This document shows positions 37,942-46,713 of a DNA stretch of 64,000 nucleotides, one piece after another. The notes under the pieces are model-generated. The model made no database searches. It saw only the letters and a list, made by a program, of their open reading frames with translations, and was not told the origin of the DNA. The stretch spans positions 2,480,001-2,544,000 of the forward strand of contig NC_013523.1 in NCBI RefSeq assembly GCF_000024985.1. The letters are read 5' to 3'. The first letter of the stretch is position 1, and the number at the start of each line of letters is the position of its first letter. This DNA comes from Sphaerobacter thermophilus DSM 20745. Its GTDB lineage: Bacteria > Chloroflexota > Chloroflexia > Thermomicrobiales > Thermomicrobiaceae. The translations under genes and the position numbers were made by a program.

Positions 37942-39126
37942 CTAGCCTACATTCTTCTGGTCGGCTACTGCTCGAAGATACTCCTCGCGCAACTCCGCGA
38001 GTTGCACTCGACCTCTCGGCAACACTGCATACCAGTGTTTCCAACCGTTGAAGGAGACGCGGGGAGGACTAAACGCCGCGCAGAAGGCGCGATCTGACAG
38101 CGAGCGATACCGCTTTCCACCCCAGATGATGTGTCCATCCTGACTCACCTCAGCATGGGCCAGGTCTTTGTTACGCGGTCCCACCAGGATCACGGGAGTA
38201 CCCGCTGGCAAGACCCCGCTTTTGACGAGGTCACTCAGGTGCACACCATAAGAGTGCTTGTACCTTCCCTTGTTCTGTGGCGAGGAAGCAGGGATGTGCC
38301 ATAATGCACCGACAGACGCCGAGGACAGAGAAGGCGTAGATCGAGTATGGTCCGTCGCGGAACCCGAATCCGTCGATCCATAACGGGGAGAGACGTGTGC
38401 CGCCGCTTCCTGAGGTCGGCGTGGAACTCGCGTCACCGGAGTGCCGAGATGCGTTCGAAACCACTGAACGAGTTCCTGGGGAGATGTTCGAATATCGACG
38501 GCTGCCAGCTCTTGTTCAAGAAGCTTGACAACGGGGGAACTTGGATTGAGGACAGCATCCCGAACGGCTTTGTCGAGCCGCACTTGGTGAAGCCAGTCAC
38601 GGATGCTGGGTGACTTGATACTCTCACGTGAAAGCTGCCAAAGCTGCTCAAAGAGGACCTCAAATTCTTCATCGCTATTGAACGCGAGCAGATCCAGACG
38701 CATCACGCGCTTCGCGGCGAGATCGGGGCGCAAAAACGTATTGAAGAGCTGGAGTTCGCGTGCGTTGGTCAGTGCCGCCCACTCGATCCCCTCGACCGCA
38801 CAATACTGGATCAACTGAGCCGCATTCTTCTCAGTCAACTCGGTCTGAAGCGCCTTCGCCTCAATGGCCAAGACCGGGCGTACCTGTGATCCGTGGGAGT
38901 CTGGGTCGAAGAGAACATAGTCGATGAACTCCTGAGAGTTCCTGACGTAGTATTCTCGCCTCACTACACCGATGCCCACCCACCCAAGGGCTGCCAGGAT
39001 TGGCTCGATGAAATAGGCCTTGGTGTCCGCTTCACTGAGCCTCGGGACGGATTCCTGTGCCAGGAACGTCTTTAGTTCAGATAGCGTTCGTCGAATCGAG
39101 TCCCGAGCATCGTGCATACTCAACAT
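37942..39126 (-). CDS. Type I restriction R-like nuclease domain with C-terminal RAMA domain
   Basis: 394 residues. The N-terminal 170 residues resemble HsdR N-terminal PD-(D/E)xK domains: EADTKAYFIEPILAALGW, FIDYVLFDPD, VLAIEAKALQTELTEKNAAQ, QYCAVEGIEWAALTNARELQ, with the Asp and the E-x-K catalytic set visible. The C-terminal 90 residues are a RAMA-type domain (HLSDLVKSGVLPAGTPVILV, HIIWGGKRYRSLSDRAF, GWKHWYAVL), which is thought to read modified DNA. There is no ATPase motor. A modification-dependent defence nuclease is likely. AGAGGTCGAGG precedes the ATG. Confidence 0.75.
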   Translation of the reverse strand: MLSMHDARDSIRRTLSELKTFLAQESVPRLSEADTKAYFIEPILAALGWVGIGVVRREYYVRNSQEFIDYVLFDPDSHGSQVRPVLAIEAKALQTELTEKNAAQLIQYCAVEGIEWAALTNARELQLFNTFLRPDLAAKRVMRLDLLAFNSDEEFEVLFEQLWQLSRESIKSPSIRDWLHQVRLDKAVRDAVLNPSSPVVKLLEQELAAVDIRTSPQELVQWFRTHLGTPVTRVPRRPQEAAAHVSPRYGSTDSGSATDHTRSTPSLSSASVGALWHIPASSPQNKGRYKHSYGVHLSDLVKSGVLPAGTPVILVGPRNKDLAHAEVSQDGHIIWGGKRYRSLSDRAFCAAFSPPRVSFNGWKHWYAVLPRGRVQLAELREEYLRAVADQKNVG

Positions 39127-39293
39127 CCTCGACCTCTGCCGTTCACTCGATCAGCGCCAGTGTACCCCGAAATTGCACGAAAGGGCACATCGGGTTGGCT
39201 CGTTCCGACATGAAACAGGACCTAAGATGGATGACAGGATTCCCAGCAACATCGTGCTCGAACATCGCGAGAGGTGATCAGAGCTATCGCCGC

Positions 39294-39431
39294 TCAGAAA
39301 AAGAGCAGCCAGAAGAGCGTGATCGCGGCGAGGTCCACCACCGCCGGACCGGCGGCGACTGGCCGCCGCCGGAGCCACCCTGATCGCTCGAGCTGATCGA
39401 CGTGTAGTCGTTGGATCTCTTCGACCTTCAT
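39294..39431 (-). CDS. Small single-span membrane protein
   Basis: 45 residues: MKVEEIQRLHVDQLERSGWL, a basic stretch (RRRPVAAGPAV) and a C-terminal hydrophobic helix (AAITLFWLLFF). GCGGGGGGCG precedes the ATG. Not recognised; too short for most gene callers. Confidence 0.5.
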   Translation of the reverse strand: MKVEEIQRLHVDQLERSGWLRRRPVAAGPAVVDLAAITLFWLLFF

Positions 39432-39598
39432 CGCCCCCCGCTCACCACGCACCCCACCGGCTTGGGCGCTGGATTCCCAGACACACCGGACGCCCGCGAG
39501 AGCATCCGGGTACCCTTAGTCCTAGGTGCCTGGAACGGGGACGGCGTGCACATTGAGTGCATCGAGGGACAATGAAGCGATATCTCTGAGTACGACAA

Positions 39599-39644
39599 CT
39601 GTACTGAAATCGCTGGTTAGGCCAGCGCCTGATTATCAGTACAG
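39599..39644. repeat. Nested stem-loop in an AT-richer intergenic stretch
   Basis: Outer arms CTGTACTGA (39599-39607) / TCAGTACAG (39636-39644), perfect; inner stem CGCTGG / CCAGCG with loop TTAGG. The surrounding 39480-39670 is noticeably less GC-rich than the genome. Candidate structured RNA, element end or protein-binding site. Confidence 0.6.
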
Positions 39645-39788
39645 AACACACTATTGATAATAGCATTGGTTTCCGTGCGCGGGGGCGCTCGGTCGTGTGA
39701 CTGGACAGCCCCGCAGGGCGTTTAATCCATGGTGCCGCGCCGCCGAAGGCAAGGCGGTGCGGGGTGGGGGTCGGGTGCAGGAGTCGCG

Positions 39789-41345
39789 ATGACGGTCACC
39801 GAGAGCGCGAGAGCCGGGAGCGAGCGGGCGGGGCGCCTCATCTATGCCCGGCTGGCGCACTATGGCGTGCTGGCGGCGATCGTCGTCGCCGGGGCGGCTC
39901 TGCGATTGACGGCGCTGAACCGCCAGAGCCTCTGGTTCGATGAGATCGACGTGGTCGTGCGCGCCCAGCGGCCGCTCGACCAGGTATTGCGCACCTTCGT
40001 CGCGGCCGGGGAGAACGGGCCGCTCTACAACATCCTGCTCGCGCTCTGGGTCCGCCTAGCCGGCATCTCCGAGATCGCCGTGCGCGCGCCGTCGGCAGTA
40101 GCCGGGGTGGTGGGGGTCCTCCTGATCTATCTCCTCGGCCGCCGGGTGGCGGGTGCGACGGTGGGGTTGATCGGCGCCGGGCTGCTCGCCATCTCCCCCT
40201 ACCATGTGTGGTACTCGCAAGAGGCCAAGATGTACGCCATGGTGGTGGTGCTGGCGCTGGCGTCCACCTACGCCCTGGTGGAGGCGCTGGAGCGCAACGA
40301 GCGCCGCTGGTGGGTGGCGTACGCCGTCTCGACGACGCTGCTCTTCTACACCCACGTCGCCACCGTCCTCGTCTTCGCGGCTCAGTCGCTCTACGCCTTC
40401 TACACCGTCATCCTGCGCCGCGCCTGGCCGGGGCGGGCGCGCGGCTGGCTGCTGGCGGTCGCGGTGCTGACGCTGCCCTACGTGCCGATCGCGCTCTGGG
40501 CGCTGCGGGTCATCGGCGGGCAGGTGGCGACCTGGCACGCGCAGGTCGGCCTGTGGGACGCGCTCCAGATCTTCGCGGTCAAGTTCGCGGTCAACCGCTA
40601 CGATGTGGTCGTCCAGGAACGGGCGGCGGTCCTGTACGCTGTGCTCGCCGGCCTGGGCGCCGTGGTTCTGGCGCTGCGGCGGCAGCCGGCGCGCTGGTGG
40701 CTCCTCCTCCTCTCGCTCAGCGTCGTGCCGGTAGTCGGCCTGTGGCTCGTGTCCCTGCGCCAGTCGGTCTTCTCCGACCGCTACGCGATCGTGGCGCTCC
40801 CCGCCTACCTGTTGCTCGTGGCGGCGACCGTCGCCTGGCTGATCCGCCAGCGCTGGATCTGGCCGCTGGGGCTCGCCGCCGCGTTCCTGCTCGTCACCTT
40901 CGCCTGGGGGCCGCTACGCGACGTGAACCGCGCCCACACGGCACAGAAGGAGGACTGGCGCTCGGCCTACGCCTGGGTGGCAGACCACGCCCAGCCCGGC
41001 GACGTGCTCGTGGTCACCCCCGGCTACCTGATCACCACCTACGACTACTTCGCCCAGCGCGAGCCGCGCCTCGCCCAGTACCAGGCGATCGCCATGCGCA
41101 GCTTCACCGCCGACGTCTGGTTCAATGAAGAGGAAATGGTGCGCCTGCTGCAGGAGCGGGCCGGGTCGGCCACCGGCTTCTGGCTCATCGAATCGCCCGA
41201 CCGGGTCGGCGCTGACGACCCCGAGCGGGCGCTGGAGCGCTGGCTCGACACCCACGGCAACCCGACCGAGGAGCTGGTCGTGAACGGCGTCCGGGTGACC
41301 CGCTACGAGCTCAGTGCACCACCGGCAGAGATCGACACCGCATGA
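39789..41345 (+). CDS. GT39/PMT-superfamily membrane glycosyltransferase
   Basis: About 518 residues, roughly ten membrane helices. The first extracytoplasmic loop carries the catalytic acidic motif (LWFDEIDVVVRAQ); 'GPLYNILLALWVRL' and 'SPYHVWYSQEAKMYAM' are typical of the PF13231/GT39 proteins that transfer sugars from polyprenyl-phosphate donors to proteins or cell-surface glycans. The C-terminal 130 residues are a soluble extracytoplasmic domain. The ATG at 39789 follows AGGAGTCGCG; an upstream start at 39729 is less likely. The DprE1/DprE2 pair nearby makes polyprenyl-linked sugars, which could be related donors. Confidence 0.8.
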   Translation: MTVTESARAGSERAGRLIYARLAHYGVLAAIVVAGAALRLTALNRQSLWFDEIDVVVRAQRPLDQVLRTFVAAGENGPLYNILLALWVRLAGISEIAVRAPSAVAGVVGVLLIYLLGRRVAGATVGLIGAGLLAISPYHVWYSQEAKMYAMVVVLALASTYALVEALERNERRWWVAYAVSTTLLFYTHVATVLVFAAQSLYAFYTVILRRAWPGRARGWLLAVAVLTLPYVPIALWALRVIGGQVATWHAQVGLWDALQIFAVKFAVNRYDVVVQERAAVLYAVLAGLGAVVLALRRQPARWWLLLLSLSVVPVVGLWLVSLRQSVFSDRYAIVALPAYLLLVAATVAWLIRQRWIWPLGLAAAFLLVTFAWGPLRDVNRAHTAQKEDWRSAYAWVADHAQPGDVLVVTPGYLITTYDYFAQREPRLAQYQAIAMRSFTADVWFNEEEMVRLLQERAGSATGFWLIESPDRVGADDPERALERWLDTHGNPTEELVVNGVRVTRYELSAPPAEIDTA

Positions 41346-41408
41346 CGCGCTGTAACGCGGATCCGTCCCGCCACCCAAGAGGCACTGGGGCGAGATAGGT
41401 GGAGGGCT

Positions 41409-42107
41409 CTACGGAAGCCCCAGATACTTCTTGAGCTCCGCTTCAACCTTCGCTCTGCCCGACCAGTGCACTTCGGGAAAACGATCGAACAACGCGATTG
41501 CGGCCTTCTTCTCCGGACTGATCCAGCCGATTGCCTCCAAGATCTGGGAGTGTGTCTGATCAAGCTGGGGTCGGTTCCATACTGGCTCATAATGGAAGAC
41601 TCGATTGCGGAGGAGGTTGATCTCATAGAACCGGTCGCGGAGGAACTTCAGCTTCCGGGCTCTTCGAGGGGCATGGGGGAAGACCTTTCGCAGGAGATCG
41701 TACCCGTTGGGTGCCCAGATCTTCGCCTCGTACGGCCTATTGAGCAATCCAACCCAGAACCCGAAGGTTAGTTCAGCCACGATCCGCCCTGCCGTCTCCT
41801 CCTTTTCGCGGTGGCGCAGCGTTTCTCTCGCCTTCAGTACCTGCTGATACTGCCTGGACTCGACAACATTCTCATCATCGAACCAGTAGTCGTTCTGGTA
41901 GTGGCTGCTCAGCGCCGTATGAATGCTGTTTCGGAGCGAAATCTCCGCTGCGTTTAGTGATGGGTAGAGCGCCTCGCAAAGACAGAGGTTCCAAAAGTAG
42001 TTGACGACCGTGTCCAGATCGGTGCCCGCGGCCGGACGGTAGGATTCCAATCGCTCAGGTGAGATGGGTAGACGCAGTTTCCCGATGTAATCCGTGGCCA
42101 CGTGCAC
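41409..42107 (-). CDS. Abi-like protein with HEPN motif
   Basis: 232 residues of the Abi_2/AbiD-like family. Helical; 'LCLCEALYPSLNAAEISLRN' and 'LTFGFWVGLLNRPYEAKIW' are family-typical, and the RxxxxH motif of HEPN ribonucleases is present in EINLLRNRVFHYEPVWN. Such proteins abort phage infection by RNA cleavage in studied cases. GTG start at 42107; the spacing to GAGAG is acceptable. Lies among other defence-like and transposon remnants. Confidence 0.8.
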   Translation of the reverse strand: MHVATDYIGKLRLPISPERLESYRPAAGTDLDTVVNYFWNLCLCEALYPSLNAAEISLRNSIHTALSSHYQNDYWFDDENVVESRQYQQVLKARETLRHREKEETAGRIVAELTFGFWVGLLNRPYEAKIWAPNGYDLLRKVFPHAPRRARKLKFLRDRFYEINLLRNRVFHYEPVWNRPQLDQTHSQILEAIGWISPEKKAAIALFDRFPEVHWSGRAKVEAELKKYLGLP

Positions 42108-42149
42108 ATACTCTCGACAGGATTTATCAACTCTGCTAAGATGACAGTG

Positions 42150-42530
42150 TTATTCCCCAGGTATCTTCCCCCGGCCTTCGGGCCGGTGCTCAGGTCCTGG
42201 GGTTATGACTTTAATGGCCTGCCTTGCTACCGCATTGGGGTTTGGACCACTTGCGATTGTAGCACACCTACATGCGTCACGTAAGACGTGGCGATCTCGC
42301 TGCAGGAACATTCCGCAAGAATACCTTCTAGGGCATGTCATCATCCGTGAAAATTCGTTACGAACAGTCGTGCTCGCGTGTACGGTAGCGATCGCGCCCT
42401 CATTGCTACCAATCGCCACAGTCGCCCCGACCGCCCCTAGTCCGTCCGCCGACATGGCCTCTCCGCAAGCCCTGGCCCTGATGCCGCGGTTCAAGTCCGT
42501 CCATCGGACGGCGTGCTGGTAGCCAGGCTC
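42150..42530 (-). pseudogene. Probable IS200/IS605 tnpB 3' remnant and right end
   Basis: On the minus strand, VRWTDLNRGIRARACGEAMS and the following residues resemble the end of TnpB proteins (…DLNAA...ACGE..., then a short tail). Further left, CCCCCGGCCTTCGGGCCGG (about 42168-42186) forms a hairpin like those at IS605 right ends. No intact catalytic part remains. A diverged repeat is the alternative. Confidence 0.45.
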
Positions 42531-42739
42531 ATAGCATCGAGACGTAACGACACCCGCCCAGAGGCACAGCGGCATGCTAGTCGCCACACTGGGACACGAC
42601 GGGCATGACGTACTCGCGCCAGCGCGGCGAGCATCGTCCGTCGGCACTTCCGGACACAGCCGTGGTGTATCCTGTTGGGCGGCAATGCACCGGCCGTCGT
42701 GCCTGCACGGCTGGCGGCGTGTGAACCGGAGAGGTGCCC
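42531..42739. other. Intergenic, no feature recognised
   Basis: Region upstream of the DprE1-like gene, presumably with its promoter; no consensus boxes fixed by eye. Confidence 0.3.
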
Positions 42740-44086
42740 GTGCTCGATCCGTCGGTCCGCGAATATGGCTCCTGGGGTCGCTACCCGCGCGTCCAGCACC
42801 GCGCCGTGGTGCCGATCTCCTGGCGCAAGGAGATCCCCGACCTCGCGGCGCTCCCAGGTAGCCTGCTTCCCTACGGCTACGGCCGCAGCTACGGCGATAG
42901 TTGCCTCAACGAGGGCGGCACCCTCCTCGACGTCACCGGGCTCAATCGCTTCATCCACTTCGACAAGGAGACCGGCGTCCTCCGCTGCGAGGCCGGTGTC
43001 CGGCTCGACCAGATCCTCGCGGCGTTCGTCCCGCGCGGCTGGTTCCTGCCGGTGACGCCGGGCACCAAGTTCGTCTCGGTCGGCGGCGCCATCGCCAACG
43101 ACATCCACGGCAAGAACCACCACGTCGCCGGGACCTTCGGCCGCCATGTGTTGCGCTTCGAACTGGTCCGCTCCAGCGGCGAGCGGCTGATCTGCTCGCC
43201 CGAGGAGAACGCCGACCTCTTCCGGGCCACGATCGGCGGGCTGGGGCTGACCGGGCTCATCACCTGGGCCGAGATCCGGCTCAAGCCGATCACCAACGCC
43301 TACATCGCCGAGGAGCAGATCCGCTTCGAGTCGCTCGACGAGTTCCTGGCGCTCTCGGCCGAGTCGGCCGACCGCTACGAGTACATCGTCTCCTGGATCG
43401 ACTGCTTCGTCGGCGGGGGCCGCTACGTGCGCGGCCACTTCATGCGCGGCAACCACGACCCGTCGCCGGTGCGACCCAACCGCCCGCCGGAGCGGAAGCT
43501 GCGCCTGGCGGTGCCGGTGGACCTGCCGGGTATGCTGCTCAATACCTGGACCGTGCGCGCCTTCAACACCGTCTACTACCACCGGCAGCGGGCGCGGTGC
43601 GTGCGCAAGGTGATCCCGTACGAGCCGTTCTTCTACCCGCTCGACACGATCCACACCTGGAACCGCATGTACGGCCGGCGCGGATTCCTGCAGTACCAGT
43701 GCGTCGTGCCGTTCGACGGCGACAACGTGCCGATCAAGGAGATCCTCGACCGCATCCGCCGCTCCGGCCAGGGCTCGTTCCTGACGGTGTTCAAGACCTT
43801 CGGCGACGTGCCCTCGCCGGGGATGCTCTCCTTCCCCCGGCCGGGAATCACGCTGGCGCTCGACTTCCCGCTCCAGGGCCAGGAGACGCTGCGCCTGCTC
43901 GACGACCTCGACACGGTGGTGCGCGAGAGCGGCGGTGCGCTCTACCCGGCCAAGGACGCGCGCATGAGCGCCGAGAGCTTCCGGGCCAGCTTCCCCCGCT
44001 GGGAAGAGTTCGCCCGTTATGTCGATCCGAAATTCTCCTCCAGCTTCTGGAGGCGCGTCACGAGCGAGGACGGACAGAGCCGATGA
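42740..44086 (+). CDS. dprE1: DprE1-like FAD-dependent polyprenyl-phosphoribose oxidase
   Basis: 448 residues, VAO/PCMH-type flavoprotein. FAD-binding part: LLPYGYGRSYGDSCLNEGG and VTPGTKFVSVGGAIANDIHG (the GGAIANDxHGKNHH run is characteristic); substrate part with WIDCFVGGGRYVRGHFMRG and NTWTVRAFNTVYYHRQRARC. In mycobacteria DprE1 oxidises decaprenylphosphoryl-ribose at C2', and DprE2 reduces the keto product to the arabinose form. The stop overlaps the DprE2 start (ATGA). A GTG at 42740 is used; GGAGAG is well placed for it, while a GTG at 42734 is also in frame. Confidence 0.88.
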   Translation: MLDPSVREYGSWGRYPRVQHRAVVPISWRKEIPDLAALPGSLLPYGYGRSYGDSCLNEGGTLLDVTGLNRFIHFDKETGVLRCEAGVRLDQILAAFVPRGWFLPVTPGTKFVSVGGAIANDIHGKNHHVAGTFGRHVLRFELVRSSGERLICSPEENADLFRATIGGLGLTGLITWAEIRLKPITNAYIAEEQIRFESLDEFLALSAESADRYEYIVSWIDCFVGGGRYVRGHFMRGNHDPSPVRPNRPPERKLRLAVPVDLPGMLLNTWTVRAFNTVYYHRQRARCVRKVIPYEPFFYPLDTIHTWNRMYGRRGFLQYQCVVPFDGDNVPIKEILDRIRRSGQGSFLTVFKTFGDVPSPGMLSFPRPGITLALDFPLQGQETLRLLDDLDTVVRESGGALYPAKDARMSAESFRASFPRWEEFARYVDPKFSSSFWRRVTSEDGQSR

Positions 44087-44844
44087 CGACCGCGATGCAC
44101 GCGACCACGCCCGCCGTGCTGATCATCGGGGCCACCTCGGCCATCGCGACCGAGGTGGCCCGCTGCTACGCCGCCGACGGCGCGCGCCTGTTCCTCGTCG
44201 CCCGCTCGCCGGAGCGGCTGGAGGCCATGCGCGACGACCTGCGCGTGCGCGGCGCGACGCAGGTCGACACCTACGCGCTCGACCTGACGGACATCGACGG
44301 TCACGCCGCCATGCTCGACGCCGCCAAGCAGGCTCTCGGGCGGATCGACGCCGTCCTGATCGCCTACGGGACGCTGGGGGACCAGAAGAAGAGCGAGTCC
44401 TCGGTCGAGACCACCCTGCGCGAGTGGCACACCAACGCCACCAGCACCATCGCCCTGCTGACGCTGCTGGCCAACGACCTGGAGCGGCAGCGCCACGGCA
44501 CACTGGCGGTCATCAGCTCGGTCGCAGGCGACCGCGGCCGTCGCTCGAACTACGTCTACGGCGCCGCCAAGGGCGCCCTCAGCATCTTCCTCCAGGGGCT
44601 GCGGGCACGGCTCAGCAAGGCGGGTGTCAAGGTCGTGACGGTCAAGCCCGGCATGGTCGACACGCCGATGACGGCCCACATGCGAAAGAGCCCGCTTTTC
44701 GCGTCGCCCCAGCGCGTCGGTCGCGACATCTACGAAGCCATGCAGAAGGGCAAAGAGACGGTCTACACGCCCTGGTATTGGCAGTTCGTCATGCTGGTCA
44801 TCAAAGCGGTGCCCGAGCGGATTTTCAAGCGGCTGCCGCTGTGA
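44083..44844 (+). CDS. dprE2: DprE2-like short-chain reductase
   Basis: 253 residues, SDR fold: nucleotide-binding VLIIGATSAIATEVARCYA (GxxSxIxxE type typical of DprE2), 'YALDLTD', Ser in VISSVAGDRGRRSNYVYGAAKGAL with the YxxxK pair, and a C-terminal 'FVMLVIKAVPERIFKRL' membrane-proximal helix. It would reduce the 2'-keto intermediate made by DprE1. Overlaps the preceding gene, so the pair is coupled. Confidence 0.88.
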   Translation: MTTAMHATTPAVLIIGATSAIATEVARCYAADGARLFLVARSPERLEAMRDDLRVRGATQVDTYALDLTDIDGHAAMLDAAKQALGRIDAVLIAYGTLGDQKKSESSVETTLREWHTNATSTIALLTLLANDLERQRHGTLAVISSVAGDRGRRSNYVYGAAKGALSIFLQGLRARLSKAGVKVVTVKPGMVDTPMTAHMRKSPLFASPQRVGRDIYEAMQKGKETVYTPWYWQFVMLVIKAVPERIFKRLPL

Positions 44845-45071
44845 CCAGACCTGATGAGATTCACACCTCGGCGTTGAGTCCCACTGCCCGGCCTGTGCCC
44901 GCGGCGTGGGATCCTTCGCACCACCCATCCCGGGGCGCGTGCCACAGCGCGGGGATCCTCGCGGCATCCGTCCCGTGTCCCAACGGCGGCACGGCACCCA
45001 CCCCGGCGCGCGGCTGATGCCGCGCGGTACCAAAGCGGCGGCTCGGGCCGCCGCACTCCAAAATTAGTTCC
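44845..45071. other. Intergenic repeat-rich stretch
   Basis: No gene. GGATCC-centred and GTGCC-type fragments (about 44895-45000) resemble the dispersed family at 45072-45240 and 50872-51010; GGCGGCTCGGGCCGCC (about 45040) is a short palindrome. Confidence 0.4.
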
Positions 45072-45240
45072 CAGCCCCTTCAGTGGGCTTCGCTTTCTAG
45101 CCCGGCGGCTTCAGTCCCGGGCACGCACCGCAGCACGAGGACCCTTCCGCCACCCACCCCGGCGACGGTCGGCAGCCGCCCGGGCCGGGGCAGGCGGGCG
45201 GGAGACGGAGCGGCCGGTATACCTGAGCATGTCGTCAATC
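45072..45240 (-). repeat. Dispersed repeat, inverted copy
   Basis: Contains CAGCCCCTTCAGTGGGCTTC (also at 21688), CCCGGGCACG, and a block (45163-45236) that in reverse complement reads ATACCGGCCGCTCCGTCTCC followed by CGCCCGCCTG...GGGCGGCTGCCGAC, matching 50911-50961. Confidence 0.7.
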
Positions 45241-45470
45241 TCCCGATGGGCACGATGGCCGAGCGCTTCCGACGTGATCCCCCACGCCAGAGAAGGCCGG
45301 GTAGCATCTTTGTCAGTTGAGAGGGATTGACGGTAAGCTCGCTGAGCCGTACATTCGCTCCAACGAACAATCGAATGATGACCGGGGACCCCCGTTGGGC
45401 CGGGGGCAGTGCACGCCGGGGTGGACCGAGGTGCCGGTGCGGCGTAGTGGGCAGGGGAAGGACAGGGTCG

Positions 45471-46478
45471 ATGTCGGCGAGGGGATCGGCGCGGCAGGCA
45501 GCAGTGCGCTGGGCCATCGACATCGTCGGGCGAGACGATGTGGTCTACCTCGACACGGAGACCACCGGTCTGGGGCCGGACGCCGAGATCGTCGATATCG
45601 CCGTCGTGGATCAAGCCGGGCGCGTCCTGCTCAACTCCCTCGTCCAGCCACGGAACCCCATCCCCGCCGAGGCGACCCGGGTCCACGGGATTACCAACAA
45701 GATGGTCATGAACGCGCCAGAGTGGCCGGAGGTCTACCAGGAGCTGGCGCGCATCATCCAGGATTACCCCACGCTCATCATCTACAACGCCGCCTACGAC
45801 CGGAGGTTGATCTCGCAGACCTGCCGGCGCTACGGCATCAGCGTGCCCCGCGCCGACTGGCAGTGCGCCATGCTGAACTACGCGGCGTACCGCGGCGAGT
45901 GGAACGCGCGCTATGGAAACCACCGTTGGCACACGCTGGAAAAGGCGGCGATCGAGACCGGCGCGCCGATGCCCCCCACCCACCGCGCGCTCGACGACGC
46001 CCAGGCCTGCCGCCATGTGGTGCTGTCAATGGCGGGCGTGGCGACCGCGCGGCGAGCACCCACGGTGCGGGTACCGGCCCGTCCGGCAGCTTCGCCCGCG
46101 GTGGCGCCGGCTACGAGCGGCGTACGCTCGGCCCAGCCCAGCCGGGCAAGCGCGGCTGCCGCCGAGCCGGTCGTCACGATCCGCGAACTCCAATCTGATT
46201 CGACCGAGGCTGAGAGCGCCGAGGTTGAGCGCATCGAGGTCAAGCCCACCGACGTCTCCGATACGCCGGCAGCCGCGCCGCCAAGGCAGCGCGAGTGGTA
46301 TCAGCACTGGTGGCTCTGGCTTATTATTGTCCTCCTCCCGATCCCATGGATCGATTGGATCGCGATTCCCCTCCTGATCTATTACCTGCCATTCACGGCC
46401 AAGACGCGCGCCATCATCGGCGCCACCACCGGTGTGATCGTTCTCTTCGGTTTCATCGCGATGGCGCTGGGCATCTAG
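45471..46478 (+). CDS. Membrane-anchored DEDDh exonuclease (DnaQ-like)
   Basis: 335 residues. Residues about 20-185 are a DnaQ/PolC-type 3'-5' exonuclease with all motifs: Exo I DTETTGLGPDAEIVDIAVVD, Exo II YNAAYDRRLI, Exo III HRALDDAQACRHVV (DEDDh). A Pro/Ala/Thr-rich linker of about 80 residues leads to two C-terminal membrane helices (WWLWLIIVLLPIPWIDWIAI, IIGATTGVIVLFGFIAMALG). Most epsilon-like exonucleases are soluble. It might degrade incoming or extracellular-face-proximal DNA or turn over RNA; unknown. Start at ATG 45471. Confidence 0.85.
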   Translation: MSARGSARQAAVRWAIDIVGRDDVVYLDTETTGLGPDAEIVDIAVVDQAGRVLLNSLVQPRNPIPAEATRVHGITNKMVMNAPEWPEVYQELARIIQDYPTLIIYNAAYDRRLISQTCRRYGISVPRADWQCAMLNYAAYRGEWNARYGNHRWHTLEKAAIETGAPMPPTHRALDDAQACRHVVLSMAGVATARRAPTVRVPARPAASPAVAPATSGVRSAQPSRASAAAAEPVVTIRELQSDSTEAESAEVERIEVKPTDVSDTPAAAPPRQREWYQHWWLWLIIVLLPIPWIDWIAIPLLIYYLPFTAKTRAIIGATTGVIVLFGFIAMALGI

Positions 46479-46650
46479 CCCCAGCGCCACTTCCCCCGGC
46501 GCGGTGGCAGCGCCTCCGTGGTCGAGGTGGGGCTGGTCGGACAACACCCGACCCCGCTGCTGGCGGATTCCGTCCGAGAGGGCGCACGGGAGGAATAGAT
46601 CCTTCCCCCCGCCGCTGGGCGGCTCCGATCGGGATGACGTGGGGAAGCGG
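46479..46650. other. Intergenic, no gene
   Basis: Short stretch between the exonuclease stop and the hairpin at 46651; nothing recognised. Confidence 0.3.
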
Positions 46651-46681
46651 GTCCGGGGCGAACGTAATGTTCGCCCCGGAC
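46651..46681. terminator. Bidirectional hairpin between convergent genes
   Basis: GTCCGGGGCGAAC / GTTCGCCCCGGAC perfect 13-bp stem, loop GTAAT, midway between two convergent genes. Confidence 0.75.
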
Positions 46682-46713
46682 GGTGAGTCTGCGGGATTGG
46701 CCGGTGGGCCAGG

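Noticed and set aside
42205-42522. Plus-strand small gene in the region after the Abi gene
   Set aside because: No ribosome binding site; the opposite strand resembles the end of TnpB, so the frame is likely a shadow.
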